DNA of 64,000 nt. It comes from Metaphire vulgaris (taxonomy: Eukaryota; Annelida; Clitellata; Crassiclitellata; Megascolecidae). The translations under genes and the position numbers were made by a program. The stretch is taken from contig CM030841.1 of NCBI GenBank assembly GCA_018105865.1, positions 12,744,182 to 12,808,181 on the forward strand, written 5' to 3'. The notes beneath the pieces were generated by a model. That model was not told the origin of the DNA, did no database searches, and was given only the letters and a program-made list of their open reading frames with translations. Shown here one piece after another: positions 45,721-58,358 of the stretch. The first letter of the stretch is position 1. Each line of letters opens with the position of its first letter.

Positions 45721-46755
45721 TTGGCCGTAAGCGTTGACCTCGCTTCGAACAAACATCGGCCAAAGAATTCTCAACAAGAACATAAATAATTATTAGGCGC
45801 AACGAACAGCGCTAGCTAGCCAGCCAGCTAGCTAGCTGGCTGGCATTGTCGGCCCCCCCCCGCGTTTCAAAAGTGCACACGGTTTCAACTATAAAGCCGG
45901 TGCACAAACACGCAAAAACAGCTTCACCGGCATTACGTATGTAGACGACGTCTGCGCCACGGCTTCCAATGCATATCTGAGTGTTGTCCGCCTGTTGCAT
46001 AAGACGATAACACGTGTTTATAGGCCTAACCGGCCTGCCCATATCTGCAGGTCAAGATTCGGCTACAAAATCCTACCTGCAGCGTTAAACATAAACCCTC
46101 AGGGTTCTATAGGCCTACAAAGCACTAGTTGCCTGTAGCCGGCATCGCGTTCTTAGGAGCCGATGTTACAGACTTCACAGTAAATTCTACGGGGGGGAGA
46201 AGGTGGGCATCTATAGTAAATAGGGGCGAAGATGCAGCCTAGGACGCGGCGCTGTGAACTGTCAGAAATACCCTAAAAAGCTCCGAAGTTCAAACTCTGC
46301 TTGCCTCAAACTCAACCCCATCCCCACCCCCGCCAGCACTCGACTCATTACGACTTTGAACGGGACTCGTCTGCAGACATCAAAACTAGTTAGGCCAACA
46401 CTGCTTTTGAGCGCTTAAAAATAAAGTCTCGCAGTCTCGCGCAAGATCAATAACAACAACAACAACAACAACACATTCACTAAAACAGCGAACAGCGCCC
46501 TGTTGCGTCATATATACCAGCTCTCAACACTCACATAGACACAGGCCCAGGCACAACTGCACATACACACATTTGCGTCAAAAATGCTGCTAACTGGCTC
46601 AATCTACTTCGCAAGTACAAAACGTCCGAAGAGAAAGAAGCCAGACGCTGCTTTTAAAGACACTCCATAAAAATTTCACAATGCAGAAATTATGCAGTAG
46701 CAACAACGGTTTCAAGCAGGCACCGCATTCTAACACTCGTCTCTCTCTCTCTCTC

Positions 46756-46805
<50 letters not shown>

Positions 46806-48228
46806 AGGCTTCTTTCTTCGAATAATTATTATTAGAGAAATGGACTTCGTAGGGTGTTTGAAATTGCTTAAAACGAACACATCTATACGCTGAACAGCAA
46901 ATATCAAACCACCGCGAACAGCCAACCGTTAATAAGTGTTTTGTTCTACAACGACCTAAAGAGAAAAAACACCAAAATCTTACTACCACGCCCGCAAAAT
47001 AATGTATTCGAAAGAATTACCGTAGTGTAAGTCTTAAGACACTGATGCGAGACTCTCTACGTTTTCTACAGAACAGGGGTGCATGACCTGTTTAGAGCAA
47101 TGGCCAAATTGAACATTTTCAGATTAGGCCTACTCGATGGCCGTTAGCTCGAAATTCGCGTTCTACTGTATAATTTATATTATACCGTAAGCCTATTTTG
47201 TATAAATCTGCAACTCAAAGAAAATTAACTTTAAAGAATGTTGCAATGAACTACTGCTTGACACAAAGATTAGCTGGAGCCCAATTGATATGGATAGCCC
47301 AGTCAGTTGATATATTCTAGTATACAGCTACATAAAACAGTAAAATGGCAGAAGCAGGCATGACAGCAAAACGACCTTGCAATGTGCGGTCGATTAATCT
47401 GAAACACGATCGCTTCAAACGAGAAAAAAAGTCGTGAGTTAAGACTCAAAATTCACCAACAGCAAAAAGGTCAACACACTCCTCTAGTTCTTTAAAAGTA
47501 ATTACGCATTGTGAATTTATCGCACGAGAGGCAGAAGCCACGATGCAGATCCAAATGAAGAAAACGACTCCGTGCACTAATTCCAAACTTCTAAAACAAT
47601 AGGGACTCCAGTATTATGCAGAACTTCTTCTATAGCGCCTTAGGATTGGCATATTTAAGAAATAATGCCTTAAGTATAATCCTAAGTAGAATTCTTAATG
47701 TCTTACTTTGATAACTCAAAGCCTTTGAAAATTAAAATTCTCTCATTCACCGTAACTACGTTCATTATTTTTGTATTCTAATGATAATCGAATTCAGTGC
47801 AATTTCTTGAAGGGGTCGGATTATGTGCATGAAGACTTAGGCCTATATCAAAGAATTTTCTTGTGCATATTCGTCTCAAGCACAAGAGTTTACAGGTAAA
47901 AATGTAAAGACTAGTTCCACGTTCGCTGCGCTATACATACGCACGCTTATTACAGCATTAATATGGAGCAATAACTCTAAATTCTTCAACTATTTTCATC
48001 TTTACCACTTAAGAAAGATTTGTGAACGAGATATATACACTATAGACTGTGTTCACTGGCCTAACTTCATTGTAAACTGTTTTCAGAAAATATCACAAGC
48101 TTAATTAACCTGCAAATATAGAAAGATTCTTCCAGCCTAACACCTACTAACACCTACTGTAGCTGTATACTGACTTCACTGCATTGATGGCATTCTATGA
48201 GAAATAAGTCTTCGTGTTACACTTTTTA
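45721..48228. other. No gene seen; microsatellite inside
   Basis: (CT)(GTCT)(CT) microsatellite at 46741-46805 and (CAA)n near 46451. No coding signal recognised. Confidence 0.35.
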
Positions 48229-48231
48229 GAG

Positions 48232-48262
<31 letters not shown>

Positions 48263-48281
48263 TAGATAGAGAGAGAGAGAC

Positions 48282-48346
<65 letters not shown>

Positions 48347-48358
48347 CAGAGACAGAGA

Positions 48359-48390
<32 letters not shown>

Positions 48391-48430
48391 CAGAGAGAGA
48401 GAAAGAGAAAGAGAAAGAGAGAGAGAGATA
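48229..48430. repeat. (GA)n with GATA/GACA variants
   Basis: About 200 bp of purine-rich repeat with regular CAGAGA and TAGAGA interruptions. Confidence 0.96.
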
Positions 48431-48895
48431 AAAACTCTGGTTGATGTATGACTTGACACTCCAGAGGCACAGTTGTCTATTTCATTAACCACACACACAA
48501 TATATATAGACGTTAGACAGTCTGCATCCATAAGAAAACGATTGTTTGCGCAGACAAGAAGACAGGTCTACGTACGGAGACAACGTCGAACGCGCGGAAA
48601 ATCCGAGTAAACAGAACAATTACCGCGGTTGAAGCGCGCCGCGGTATAAGATACTCGCAGACGAACGAGTTATATAGCGACGCATCTGCATCGGATTGGA
48701 GTCGGACTAAAGCATGGCGTCGTTGTTGTAACATCTGAAACTATATACTAAACATTTCGATTATTCGCTGTATCGTTCCTTCCGGGTATGATGGGTATCT
48801 ACGTGCCGACAATACAGGACCACAGCGGTCGAATTGATTATAAACGCAGCGCTTCGAAACCTTTAGAATCAACACATCACACACATACACTTTGC

Positions 48896-48919
48896 TTACT
48901 ACTACTACTGCTGCTGCTC

Positions 48920-48991
<72 letters not shown>

Positions 48992-49078
48992 TTATTATTA
49001 TTATTATTATTATTATTACTACTACTACTACTACGAACTACTACTACTACGACTATTACTACTATTACTACTACGAAC
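48896..49078. repeat. (ACT)/(TTA) trinucleotide microsatellite
   Basis: ACT repeats with a TTA block in the middle. Confidence 0.96.
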
Positions 49079-49104
49079 ACATACTAACTCGAACACTAGC
49101 GCCC

Positions 49105-49217
49105 AGTTTTCAATGAACCTTAAGACGCATTTGTTTAGAACATCGTACGATTGTTAGGTGTGAAGCGCTTTCGACTTAGGCATCGCCTTGGGCATAGCGC
49201 TATATAAATTGCCAAAG

Positions 49218-49257
<40 letters not shown>
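49105..49257 (+). mobile_element. CR1/L2-like LINE 3' tail with (TAA)n
   Basis: TTTTCAATGAACCTTAAGAC, then GCATTTGTTTAGAAC (the LKTHLFR C-terminus), then GCATAGCGCTATATAAATTG and TAA repeats. Confidence 0.65.
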
Positions 49258-49258
<1 letters not shown>

Positions 49259-49509
49259 CGACCATCGACTGATGCAGATGCACTATGCGCCAGAGAAGGC
49301 TTACAACTACTACTGCTGCTACTGCTGCTGCTACTTGTATGCTAATTATTTTGTTTATCTCGCTAATTTTTTGCAAGCTTTGAAGTCAAAACCCTTATTT
49401 GCTAGTTTTTTTCCCGCTATTTGACTCGTAAATTTTTGACGCGCGCCGACTAAATTCGAAGGTCGATTTCGACAGCAAATTTGCGAATGATGATGCGTCA
49501 GCCTAAATA

Positions 49510-50025
49510 CAGACGACAGAGCAGACGACAGAGCAGACGACAGAGCAGACGACAGAGCAGACGACAGAGCAGACGACAGAGCAGACGACAGAGCAGACGA
49601 CAGAGCAGACGACAGAGCAGACGACAGAGCAGACGACAGAGCAGACGACAGAGCAGACGACAGAGCAGACGACAGAGCAGACGACAGAGCAGACGACAGA
49701 GCAGACGACAGAGCAGACGACAGAGCAGACGACAGAGCAGACGACAGAGCAGACGACAGAGCAGACGACAGAGCAGACGACAGAGCAGACGACAGAGCAG
49801 ACGACAGAGCAGACGACAGAGCAGACGACAGAGCAGACGACAGAGCAGACGACAGAGCAGACGACAGAGCAGACGACAGAGCAGACGACAGAGCAGACGA
49901 CAGAGCAGACGACAGAGCAGACGACAGAGCAGACGACAGAGCAGACGACAGAGCAGACGACAGAGCAGACGACAGAGCAGACGACAGAGCAGACGACAGA
50001 GCAGACGACAGAGCAGACGACAGAG
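49510..50025. repeat. Perfect 43-copy tandem array of a 12-mer
   Basis: The unit CAGACGACAGAG repeats exactly 43 times over 516 bp with no visible substitution. All six frames are open or nearly so, giving RRQS-, ALSS- and VVCS-type pseudo-proteins. No spacers, so it is not CRISPR-like. Confidence 0.98.
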
Positions 50026-50229
50026 GAAATAAATACAAAATACAAATAAACTGAAATTCTGACAACCGCAGCTTAGTCATATAAGCTGAATATTTACTCC
50101 AACTCTTCAAACATCAAAACGACCATCAGCATAAGTTAATTATAAGAACAGTACGGACTGTACGGGTACAAAAATAATGGCCGTTGAGAGATCAGAAACG
50201 GAAATTAAGAAATTAAGCTTACGTTACAT

Positions 50230-50265
<36 letters not shown>

Positions 50266-50949
50266 AAACACATTGATCGTTTACACTCATACTCATGGAA
50301 CAGATCTGGGTTTCAACCAAAACAGAAACACGAATATTATTTTACTCTTTCAACATTAAAAACTATAAACTTGGTTGGATAAATGCTTCGACTTTCAAAT
50401 GACTAGAAAACTGAACTGTTCAGTGCATTCTTGGTTTCCATCCGCGTTTCTCTAAGTTTTTCCCCAAACACAGTACCTTACATAGTTCCTACGGCACATG
50501 TGTGCTATAGTATCACATTTCTTTGTGGAGGTATCAGGAGAGGTATAAATACGCATGAAGGGCGAAACGGTTTCAGGCAATTTTAATTTCTGTGGCCGAT
50601 TTTTACCCAGGTCGAACTCCTTTTCGTGTCGACATTTTAAAATGAAGTCAGACTTCGGAAAGCGTAAAGAGTCTAAACCGGCATGTATAGGCCTATACTG
50701 TGCAAACGCACCGCTCTCTAAATCCGCAGCAAAGGTCTGTCCACGCACTACACAGACTGCTGTAGAATGCAGATCCATGCACTGCACAGCGGTTACATAT
50801 TAGACGCGGAGCCACGAAAATCAAACACATATAATGACGAAAGATCTTACGCCGCGCCGCAAAAACATTACCGTGCTTTAAAAAAAACACTCGACTTAAA
50901 TATAGAACGTTACGTCACGTCAAGCTACAATGGTAAAAATCTATACCAA
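50026..50949. other. No gene seen
   Basis: (CA)n at 50232-50263. No coding or repeat family recognised. Confidence 0.35.
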
Positions 50950-51060
50950 ACTCCCCTCTGGTATCTATATGTAAGTAAGTAAAATCTCGTTAACTTCTAT
51001 AGCGCTTTCGAAAGAAACACCGAATAGCTCCCTTATTCCTATGCGCTTGAACGTAAGCAC
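50950..51060 (-). repeat. SINE-like 3' end
   Basis: On the minus strand, AAGCGCTATAGAAGTTAACG then AGATTTTACTTACTTAC, the same tail as at 12855-12900. Confidence 0.5.
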
Positions 51061-51739
51061 TTTGCATTGTGATCAGTGAAGCATATATATATTCAAGGCG
51101 AGCATGTATTCACACGTTACATGTATAGTATAATATACTGTCAGGCATACAGTATATCGCCTTGAGGAACGCTATATATACTGCTGTGGAGAATTCAATG
51201 TTACTACACAATGTATCTATAGGCCTACACGTTCACTTGATACAGGAAAGCGAAAATGCAACAGGAGTACAGAGAGGGACATGGGCAGGGTCCACCCATG
51301 CATCGGGTTGGGTCAGACATTTTCATTTTCGTGGTAGGTTGGGTGGGGTATAAGAAAATAAGTCATGGTTTATGGAATTGTAACATATTAACGTTGGTTT
51401 GGACCAAGTAACCTTATTGCCTTCGTCGGTTGGGTCTGAATCATGATGGGTTGGGTTGAGTTAGGTTTTAAACATGGACCCGTGTCCATGCCTGCGGGGG
51501 CCCGTATATAAAGAAACGCCTGAACGGCGAAGATTTAAAGAGAGGAAGTATATTATGAATGTTTCACTGCCATTCTAAACATAATTTCAATTATTAAAAA
51601 AAATAATTTCTGGTCTATTATTAATTCTTCGCAAACGCTCCATAGTTTTGGTTCTGGATCCAAAAGAGCGGGCGCTTTACGTCAACCTGCATGAGGGCCA
51701 CGCCCCACCTTTTCAAAGAAGTCCTGTGAAATCTCTCTC

Positions 51740-51832
51740 AAGTACAGTGACGTCCATTTAGCTTCTCCTAATTTGGCAACAACCGGAAAAGTAGAGGGAA
51801 AAAGAGCAAGAGGAAAGCAGAGAAATACCTAT
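51740..51832 (+). mobile_element. LINE fragment that served as insertion target
   Basis: ACAACCGGAAAAGTAGAGGG onwards reads TTGKVEGKRARGKQR, the C-terminal motif of an EN-RT LINE ORF2. It continues after the neighbouring LINE at 53871, so the later LINE landed inside an older one. Confidence 0.5.
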
Positions 51833-53870
51833 CATCATCATCATGTGTCTTCTTCATATCTGAAGGTTGACGGTCATGAGTTGTTTCCACTTCGTTCTGT
51901 CTTCAGCAATCCTTTTTAGTCTTCCGTAGTTCTTTTCCTGTATGTGTTCCTTAACGTCGTCCAGCCAGTCTCTTCTAGGTCTTCCTCTGGCCCTGTTTCC
52001 CTCATATCTGCCCTCTAATAGGACTTTTGCTTGTTCTGTGCTTGAACCCCGCATTATGTGTCCAGCATACTGAGTTTTCCTGTTTATAATTTCTGTCAGG
52101 AGTTGTCTCTTTTCTCCAATTTTCTTTAGTACCTCTTCATTTGTTATTCTCTCTTGCCAGCTAATTTTCAAGATTCTTCTGAAGCACCACATTTCAAAGG
52201 CCTGTATTTTATTTTTCAACTGCTTTGTTAGAGTCCAGCATTCGCAGGAGAATGTGATAACCGAGTATACATAGCATCTCAGGATTCGTAGTTTTAGTGC
52301 TTGGTCTAGGTTTCTTCTTAGTAATTCTTTTTGTTTCCAAAAGGCTTCTTTGGCCATAGCAATTCTGGCGTTTATGTCTCTAGTGCATCTTCCATTCTCT
52401 GTTATGAAACTGCCCAAATATTTGTATTCCTTTACTTGTTCCAACTTAGTGTTATCAATTAAGATGTTGTGTTTCTCATTTTGTGTTTGCTTACTATCAT
52501 CGTTTTTGTTTTCTTTCTGTTAATTTCCATCCCGTATTCTTTGCTTTTTGTCGTTTAGCTTGTTAATTATGAGTTGGAGGTCTTCCTCTTTTTCTGCAAA
52601 GATTACCGTATCATCTGCATATCTGAGTATGTTATAGATTGTTCCATTGATTTTCATTCCAGGAGTTTGTTCTAATGCTTCTTTTATTAATAGCTCTGTA
52701 TATAGGTTAAATAGTAAAGGGATAGTATGCATCCTTGTCTGACTCCTTTTTTTATTTGTATCTTCTCGGATTCCTCCTCTTTTATTCTTATGGTGGCGTA
52801 TTCATTCCAGTATAAGTTACAGATTAAATTTTGCTCCAGTTCTGGTATTCCTGCCCACTTTAGTGTCTCCAATAGCTTTTGATGATTTATTCTGTCGAAT
52901 GCTTTTTTATAATCAATGAAGCATATGTGTAATTTCTTTCCCATTTTTTGGGCGTTTTCGCAAAGTATCCTTAATTGAAAGATGGCATCTCTGGTTCCTT
53001 TACCTTTTCTGAAGCCCAGTTGATTTTCTGATAATATTGATTCTGCTAATGGTGTGATTCTGTTCTTTATTACTTGTAGTAAGATTTTAGATGCATGCGA
53101 TATCAAGCTTATAATTCTGTAGTCGTCGCAGTCTTGTCCAGCTTTTCTTATGTCTTTTCTTTTTAATTTGTTTCAGAGATATTTGTTTCAGTGTCATGAC
53201 TACAGGGTTGTGATCTGATTCGCAATCAGCTCCTGGTCTAGATTTGCAGTTTTTGACACCATTCCGATATCTTTTGTCGATGAGTATATAGTCAATTTGG
53301 TTTTTGTGTATTTTGTCTGGAGCTGTCCATAATACAAGAAATGAACACCATGGAGCTAGATATAATAGGAATAGCAGAAACATTTTGGAAAGAATGTGGA
53401 AATTTCACAACGTGTATACCAGGGCAAGAAAACAACTATAAAGTGATATACTCTGGAGGAAATCACAAAGGCGTAGCCCTCATTCTAAGAGAAAAGATTG
53501 CAAGTACAATCATATACCACCAAGAAATATCCGAGAGAATCATACTGGTCAAACTCCAGGCTAAACCAAGAAATATACTCATAATACAAGTCTATGGACC
53601 AAATGAAGATGCAGAAGAATCAATAAAGGAAACCTTCTACGAAGAACTAGATAAGATCATCAAAGAACATAAAGAATACAAAGATTGCCTAATCATAATG
53701 GGCGATTTCAACGCCAAGGTTGGGGAAACAAAAGAAGATGACACAGTGGGACCTTTTGGCTTGGGCAAAAGAAGCGAGGGAGGACAACTGCTGGTGGATT
53801 TCTGCAGGAGAGAAAATTTATGCATAACAAACACGTGGTATGAGCAAAAAGAAAAAGCAAGGCACACTTG
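51833..53870 (-). mobile_element. 5'-inverted, truncated EN-RT LINE with target duplication
   Basis: The minus strand part (53330-51833) carries the C-terminal end of an apurinic-type endonuclease (NQIDYILI, SDHNPVV), reverse transcriptase motifs (FIDYKKAFDRINHQKL, GVRQGCILS, YADDTVIFA) and the C-terminal KYLGSFI..RGRPRRDWLDDV region, then an (ATG)n tail. At least two frameshifts (about 52715 and 52480) break the RT. The plus strand part (53331-53870) carries the N-terminal endonuclease (GIAETFW, GDFNAKVG, ending HTW), exactly the piece missing from the first part. An 11-bp duplication GAAATACCTAT flanks the whole (51822-51832, 53871-53881). The clade is not assignable by eye. Confidence 0.9.
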
Positions 53871-53872
53871 GA
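53341..53872 (+). pseudogene. LINE endonuclease N-terminal half, inverted segment
   Basis: Open frame of about 177 codons beginning MNTMELDIIGIAETFWK and including GDFNAKVG. It is the inverted 5' segment of the LINE at 51833-53870. It stops in flanking DNA right after HTW and has no start context of its own. Confidence 0.85.
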
Positions 53873-53881
53873 AATACCTAT

Positions 53882-54463
53882 AGATGTAGCCTATATACTG
53901 CCTACGAGAAGGAATTGAGGGAGTAAAGAACAAATAATATCTGCCACAATGTATTCAACGTACGTTCGCTTTTCATACGGAACAAAAAAAATGTCGCCAC
54001 ACTTGACTGAGTTTCGACTTTGCAAAGACTGCCACAAAGGATAAAGAAAAGGACGACCATGGATTTTTTTCAGCATTCACGTTCTCTTGACGATTTGACC
54101 TCGAACGCGCGAATACAAAATACAAGTGACATATCAGAAGACCACATATATCATCATCGTCATCATCACCACCACACAAATCAACAACTCGGTCATAGAC
54201 CTTCTGCACCGAGTAGGCATACTGTATATGCAACAGGACGCATGAAGCTCCGAAGAGATGGAAAATAAATTAAAGCACGTCGCATAGGCCTACATGGCGT
54301 CAGACGTCGAGCGATGCACGGGCGATTTCAAAATAACGAGCAAAACTGCCCAACAATTTCCTATTAAAAGACTTCGACGAATAGCGACCCTGTATTTTAT
54401 TCCCGTAAACAAATTTGAAGTGAAAAAATGTCATGTGCACTTGATTTCCGTGGCTTGGCGTTA

Positions 54464-54515
<52 letters not shown>

Positions 54516-54599
54516 GTAATAATAATAATAATAACAAAACAAGGTTTAGAGTGGTTCAGTAGGGTGACAAGGGTCTGACCTGCGTGAGAACCACTGTTG
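53882..54599. other. No gene seen; (TAA)n microsatellite
   Basis: (ATA)n at 54466-54535. The 54541-54595 stretch ends GTGAGAACCACTG, a possible relic end of a hAT-type MITE. Confidence 0.4.
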
Positions 54600-54905
54600 C
54601 GCATTGGATACAGAGACTATACGTAAGTGTAAGAAGAAAATTGCTAAAAATCATTTGAAAACAACAGTTGGAATATGGCGGACATCCAATAGAGAGGATG
54701 GGTTTAAAAACCTAGTCATAACAGGAAAAATAGAAGGGAAAGGAACAAGAGGAAGACAAAGAATAAAATAGGCCCCTACAGACGGCCTAAAAGAAGCAAC
54801 AAGAACTAAAGACAACATCGAACTCATTAAGGAAAACCAGAAACAGAGAAGAGTGGAAATCCATGGTCGCCGACGTAGCAATACACGGCACATGAAGAAG
54901 AAACA
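54600..54905 (+). mobile_element. EN-RT LINE 3' fragment
   Basis: Reads LVITGKIEGKGTRGRQRIK, then a stop, then DGLKEATRTKDN and REEWKSMVADV, the C-terminal end of a LINE ORF2. It ends in a GAAGAAGAAAC tail. Pseudogenised. Confidence 0.75.
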
Positions 54906-55324
54906 AATTTAATTTTCTTTGCTCGCCACATTAAAAACGTAGCTAGTAATAATTATAATAAATTAATAATTATAGTAGTCAGAGGTGTCAATCCCTGGTG
55001 TTCCAAATCAATGTCGTAAAAGGCCTGGTCAATTCCAGTGATCCTTCCCCAGTCTCATTGCAGGGCAAACTATAAAAAGAAGATAAATGGAAAGATTCTT
55101 GATTTAACTCTAGATTTTTAAAATATTACTATAGTATTATTGCAGGACAAAAAATCGTGCTAAAACTGTCTTGAGTGCATAATGCCTGGTTTCGTCACAC
55201 TGCCAAAAATTTCCAGAATAAGTGATCCAGTCCTTGCGTTATCAGTGAATGCTTCGGCAGCTGCTTCGCATGCATCTCGCCGATACAGAAAATAAAAAAT
55301 AAACTTCCGGGTTGTGGGAACTGC

Positions 55325-55715
55325 GCTACAACAAAAAATAATTCTGATACATTCGGTTCTTAGGCAATACGTTATCTCTAAATTTATATAGCACCAGAGA
55401 GACAATGTAGGCCTATACGAATCAGATAGGCGAGAGCTAGCTAGCTGCATCAGATTTTGTGCTACAACAAAAAATAATTCTGATACATTCGGTTCTTAGG
55501 CAATACGTTATCTCTAAATTTATATAGCACCAGAGAGACAATGTATACGAATCAGATAGGCGAGAGCTAGCTAGCTGCATCAGATTTTGTGCTACAACAA
55601 AAAATAATTCTGATACATTCGGTTCTTAGGCAATACGTTATCTCTAAATTTATATAGCACCGGAGAAACAATGTATAAGAATCAGATAGGCGAGAGCTAG
55701 CTGCATCGGATTCTG
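55325..55715. repeat. Three tandem copies of a roughly 130-bp unit
   Basis: Copies start at 55325, 55461 and 55591 with GCTACAACAAAAAATAATTC. They differ by a GGCC-containing insertion in the first and a few substitutions in the third. Confidence 0.95.
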
Positions 55716-56185
55716 GAACATTCACGTCCAAGGACGTCTTAGGTATGACGAGGTCGTCGAAGATCGTCATAACAACGTAACATGACGTCATCATCGTTTC
55801 TAAGAATCAGCAAAAAACACTAAGAGAACAGATGTTCACAACAACACACACGCACGCACGCACACACACACACACATCATGACATATGGCCTACTTCGCT
55901 ATTGATTTCCACTGCAGCCTACTCCTCTTCCCTGTTCTTCTTTCAGTGCACCTTACGCCATTCCACCCCCTCCCCTCCCCTTACCGCACCGCGTCTCCTC
56001 TCGGTGACAGCGACTAGCCTACTGCATGTTCATAAAAGCGCGAACCAAGTCCGTATCAAAGCTTTCGAAATAAACAATACGGGTTTCGGAATGGATGCCT
56101 AACGGGACCTCCTTCATGAGTATCTCAGTGAATTTGAAATGCAGCTAATAATTCCAATATCAGTTCCGCTTGAAAAACGCAGAGG

Positions 56186-56341
56186 CATAGGCGTCCATAG
56201 GGGGGGGTCCAAGACTACAAGGGGGTGCAATTGCACCCCTCGGGAAAAATTGTGGGGTTATGAAAGGAGTAAAATTACTTGTTTCTTTCGTCACAAAACC
56301 TTGATTTGCACCCCCTGGAAAAATTTCTGCGGACGCCCATG
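56186..56341. mobile_element. hAT-type MITE, CATAGGCGTCC family
   Basis: TIRs CATAGGCGTCC and GGACGCCCATG. Flanks CGCAGAGG (56178-56185) and CGCAGAGA (56342-56349) agree at 7 of 8. Interior GGGGGTGCAATTGCACCCC is palindromic. Confidence 0.82.
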
Positions 56342-56449
56342 CGCAGAGAGAGGTAAAAATGCGACATGAAAAATCGAGACAGTGGTCAGTTAACACGGAC
56401 AATAGAAAGTCAGTGAAATGCCAGCGCTGTATTTTACACGATTAATTAA

Positions 56450-56521
56450 CCCCTTAACTGGGGATCCTGGATATAGCTGTCCATTTTACATTGAGTTACA
56501 GTTAAATACACGGTTAAGGGA
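56450..56521. mobile_element. 72-bp TTAA MITE, copy 4
   Basis: CCCCTTAACTG and CGGTTAAGGGA between TTAA at 56446-56449 and 56522-56525. Confidence 0.88.
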
Positions 56522-56525
56522 TTAA

Positions 56526-57518
56526 GAAAGATCCGCACGGTTGGGCGGCCACGCGAGGGCAGTTCTAGGTATTTCCAAGGCGTTCCTGTCACACAGGTCT
56601 TTATTATAAAATCTATAGTTCATTCTCAACCGAATCCTCTCCATCGAACAACTCGATCTCGTCTATTTTAAGTAAGAGACGCGACGCGCCATAAAAAATT
56701 GTTATTTCTTCCTCCGACTGTAACAGCCCCGAAGGTCGACGGCAGAAACTAAGGGGGACAAAGTCCCCGGACGAATCAACCAATCGTACGGCACAGAAGA
56801 ATAAATTCACGACACGAACGGGAGAAGTTGCGGCGGGGGTGGGGTGGAGGTGGAGGGTGGGGATGGGGGGGGAGCAAACGAAGCAATTCGCCAGTCGACC
56901 ACCGCCGCCACGTCGATTAGTCCGTAGGCCTATCTGGTGAATATAGACATCGGTTCAGTTTCAATATATTCTCGACAGACCCTGTACTACTATAGAGATC
57001 GTGCATTTATCTGCTTCGAGAAGCAGAGAAGACGAGGCAGTCGTCGCCCTGCAGCAGGTGTTTAGCATGTTACATAACGTCTGAGCCGGTATACATTGCA
57101 GTTTTACCGAACCTTTGGACTCGGTCTACAATATCTCGTGCACTGAATTCGGTCGTCAATTCGCCGATAATAATTATTATATCCTATAGTACAGACGCGG
57201 TTTATGATCGTTTTATACTGCATACACACCGCAACACAGAGACAGAGAGCGAGATAGACAGACAGACAGACACACACACAGGCAGACAGAGAGACAAATA
57301 GATTGTGTTTTTGCTTGATAAAAACTGTGTATGGGAGGGAAGGCAGGGCTCTTCTCCTGCTGCCTCTCCTTTTAGTATCTCACCGTTAATGTTAATCGTA
57401 TTCCATAGCCGTGCACTCAATAACAACTGCTTTTTGTAATTATTCTGTGGGTTTTTTGTAAATTTGATTTTTGTCATTGATCTATGATCCGAAGCTAATG
57501 AACTGAATATGCTTGTGC

Positions 57519-57520
<2 letters not shown>
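56526..57520. other. No gene seen; GC-rich patch
   Basis: A G-rich stretch near 56833-56875 and a CpG-rich patch to about 56930. Short GACA repeats at 57255-57300. Confidence 0.35.

Positions 57521-57577
<57 letters not shown>
57521..57577. repeat. (GA)n microsatellite
   Basis: About 57 bp of GA. Confidence 0.96.
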
Positions 57578-57579
<2 letters not shown>

Positions 57580-58358
57580 AAAAAGAGCTTTTAGAATCTA
57601 ATTACCCGGTAATAAAAATTTGAATAGTTTCAAATTAGGTATCCAGAATGAAACTGAGAAAATCATGTTGTGGAAGGTGCTTAGATAAAATTAAGGTTTG
57701 AAAAATACAATCATTTTTCTCAGACAGTCAAACGCCAATAATATCAGGTCCCAACATCTTATGACTTATTTCCATTTCATGAACCATATAAAGTTTGCTA
57801 CCACTAGACAGTCATAATCACGTTAAAAATACAACATGCAGAAGAGTTCAACAGGCAGCAACTGAAAGAGGTTCCCACTAGACAGACAGAAAAAAACGAA
57901 AGCTGATCAATATCACGCCACTGTCATGTTAATTGGTTGGACGGAATAACATTTGAACTAAAAAAAACAGGAAGAAATTTGTACTAAGATTTGTATGCAT
58001 TAAATCAATGTCTAATTATTTTTAAAATCCTTACAAGGCCTCTCTGGTTGGCTCCACCCACAGTCTTTCGATAATTAATTAATTAGTGTTTTCAGAAATG
58101 ACAAAATTATGTATAAAAACAGTCTCACAATCAGTAGCGTAATGCAGCGGGGTCACTTTTTTGCTAGTCAAGACTTTTTTAACTTGAAAACCCTGAAAAA
58201 TGTCGACGTGCTCCCACCTATTCCGGAAACTGCTGGCCACTCTACTGCAGTCTTAGACTACCTGCCATTCCCCCCCCGCTTTGTTTAGTTTAAGAACACA
58301 GCCTGCTCATAATGCCACTATAGGATACCAGGCAAGCACCAAAAGAATCAACTTAGAA

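Noticed and set aside
49510..50025. CRISPR-like array
   Set aside because: Units are contiguous without spacers, and this is an animal genome.
49355..50110. Long open frames of ALSS, RRQS or VVCS repeats
   Set aside because: They follow solely from the 12-mer array and have no start context or flanking coding signal.
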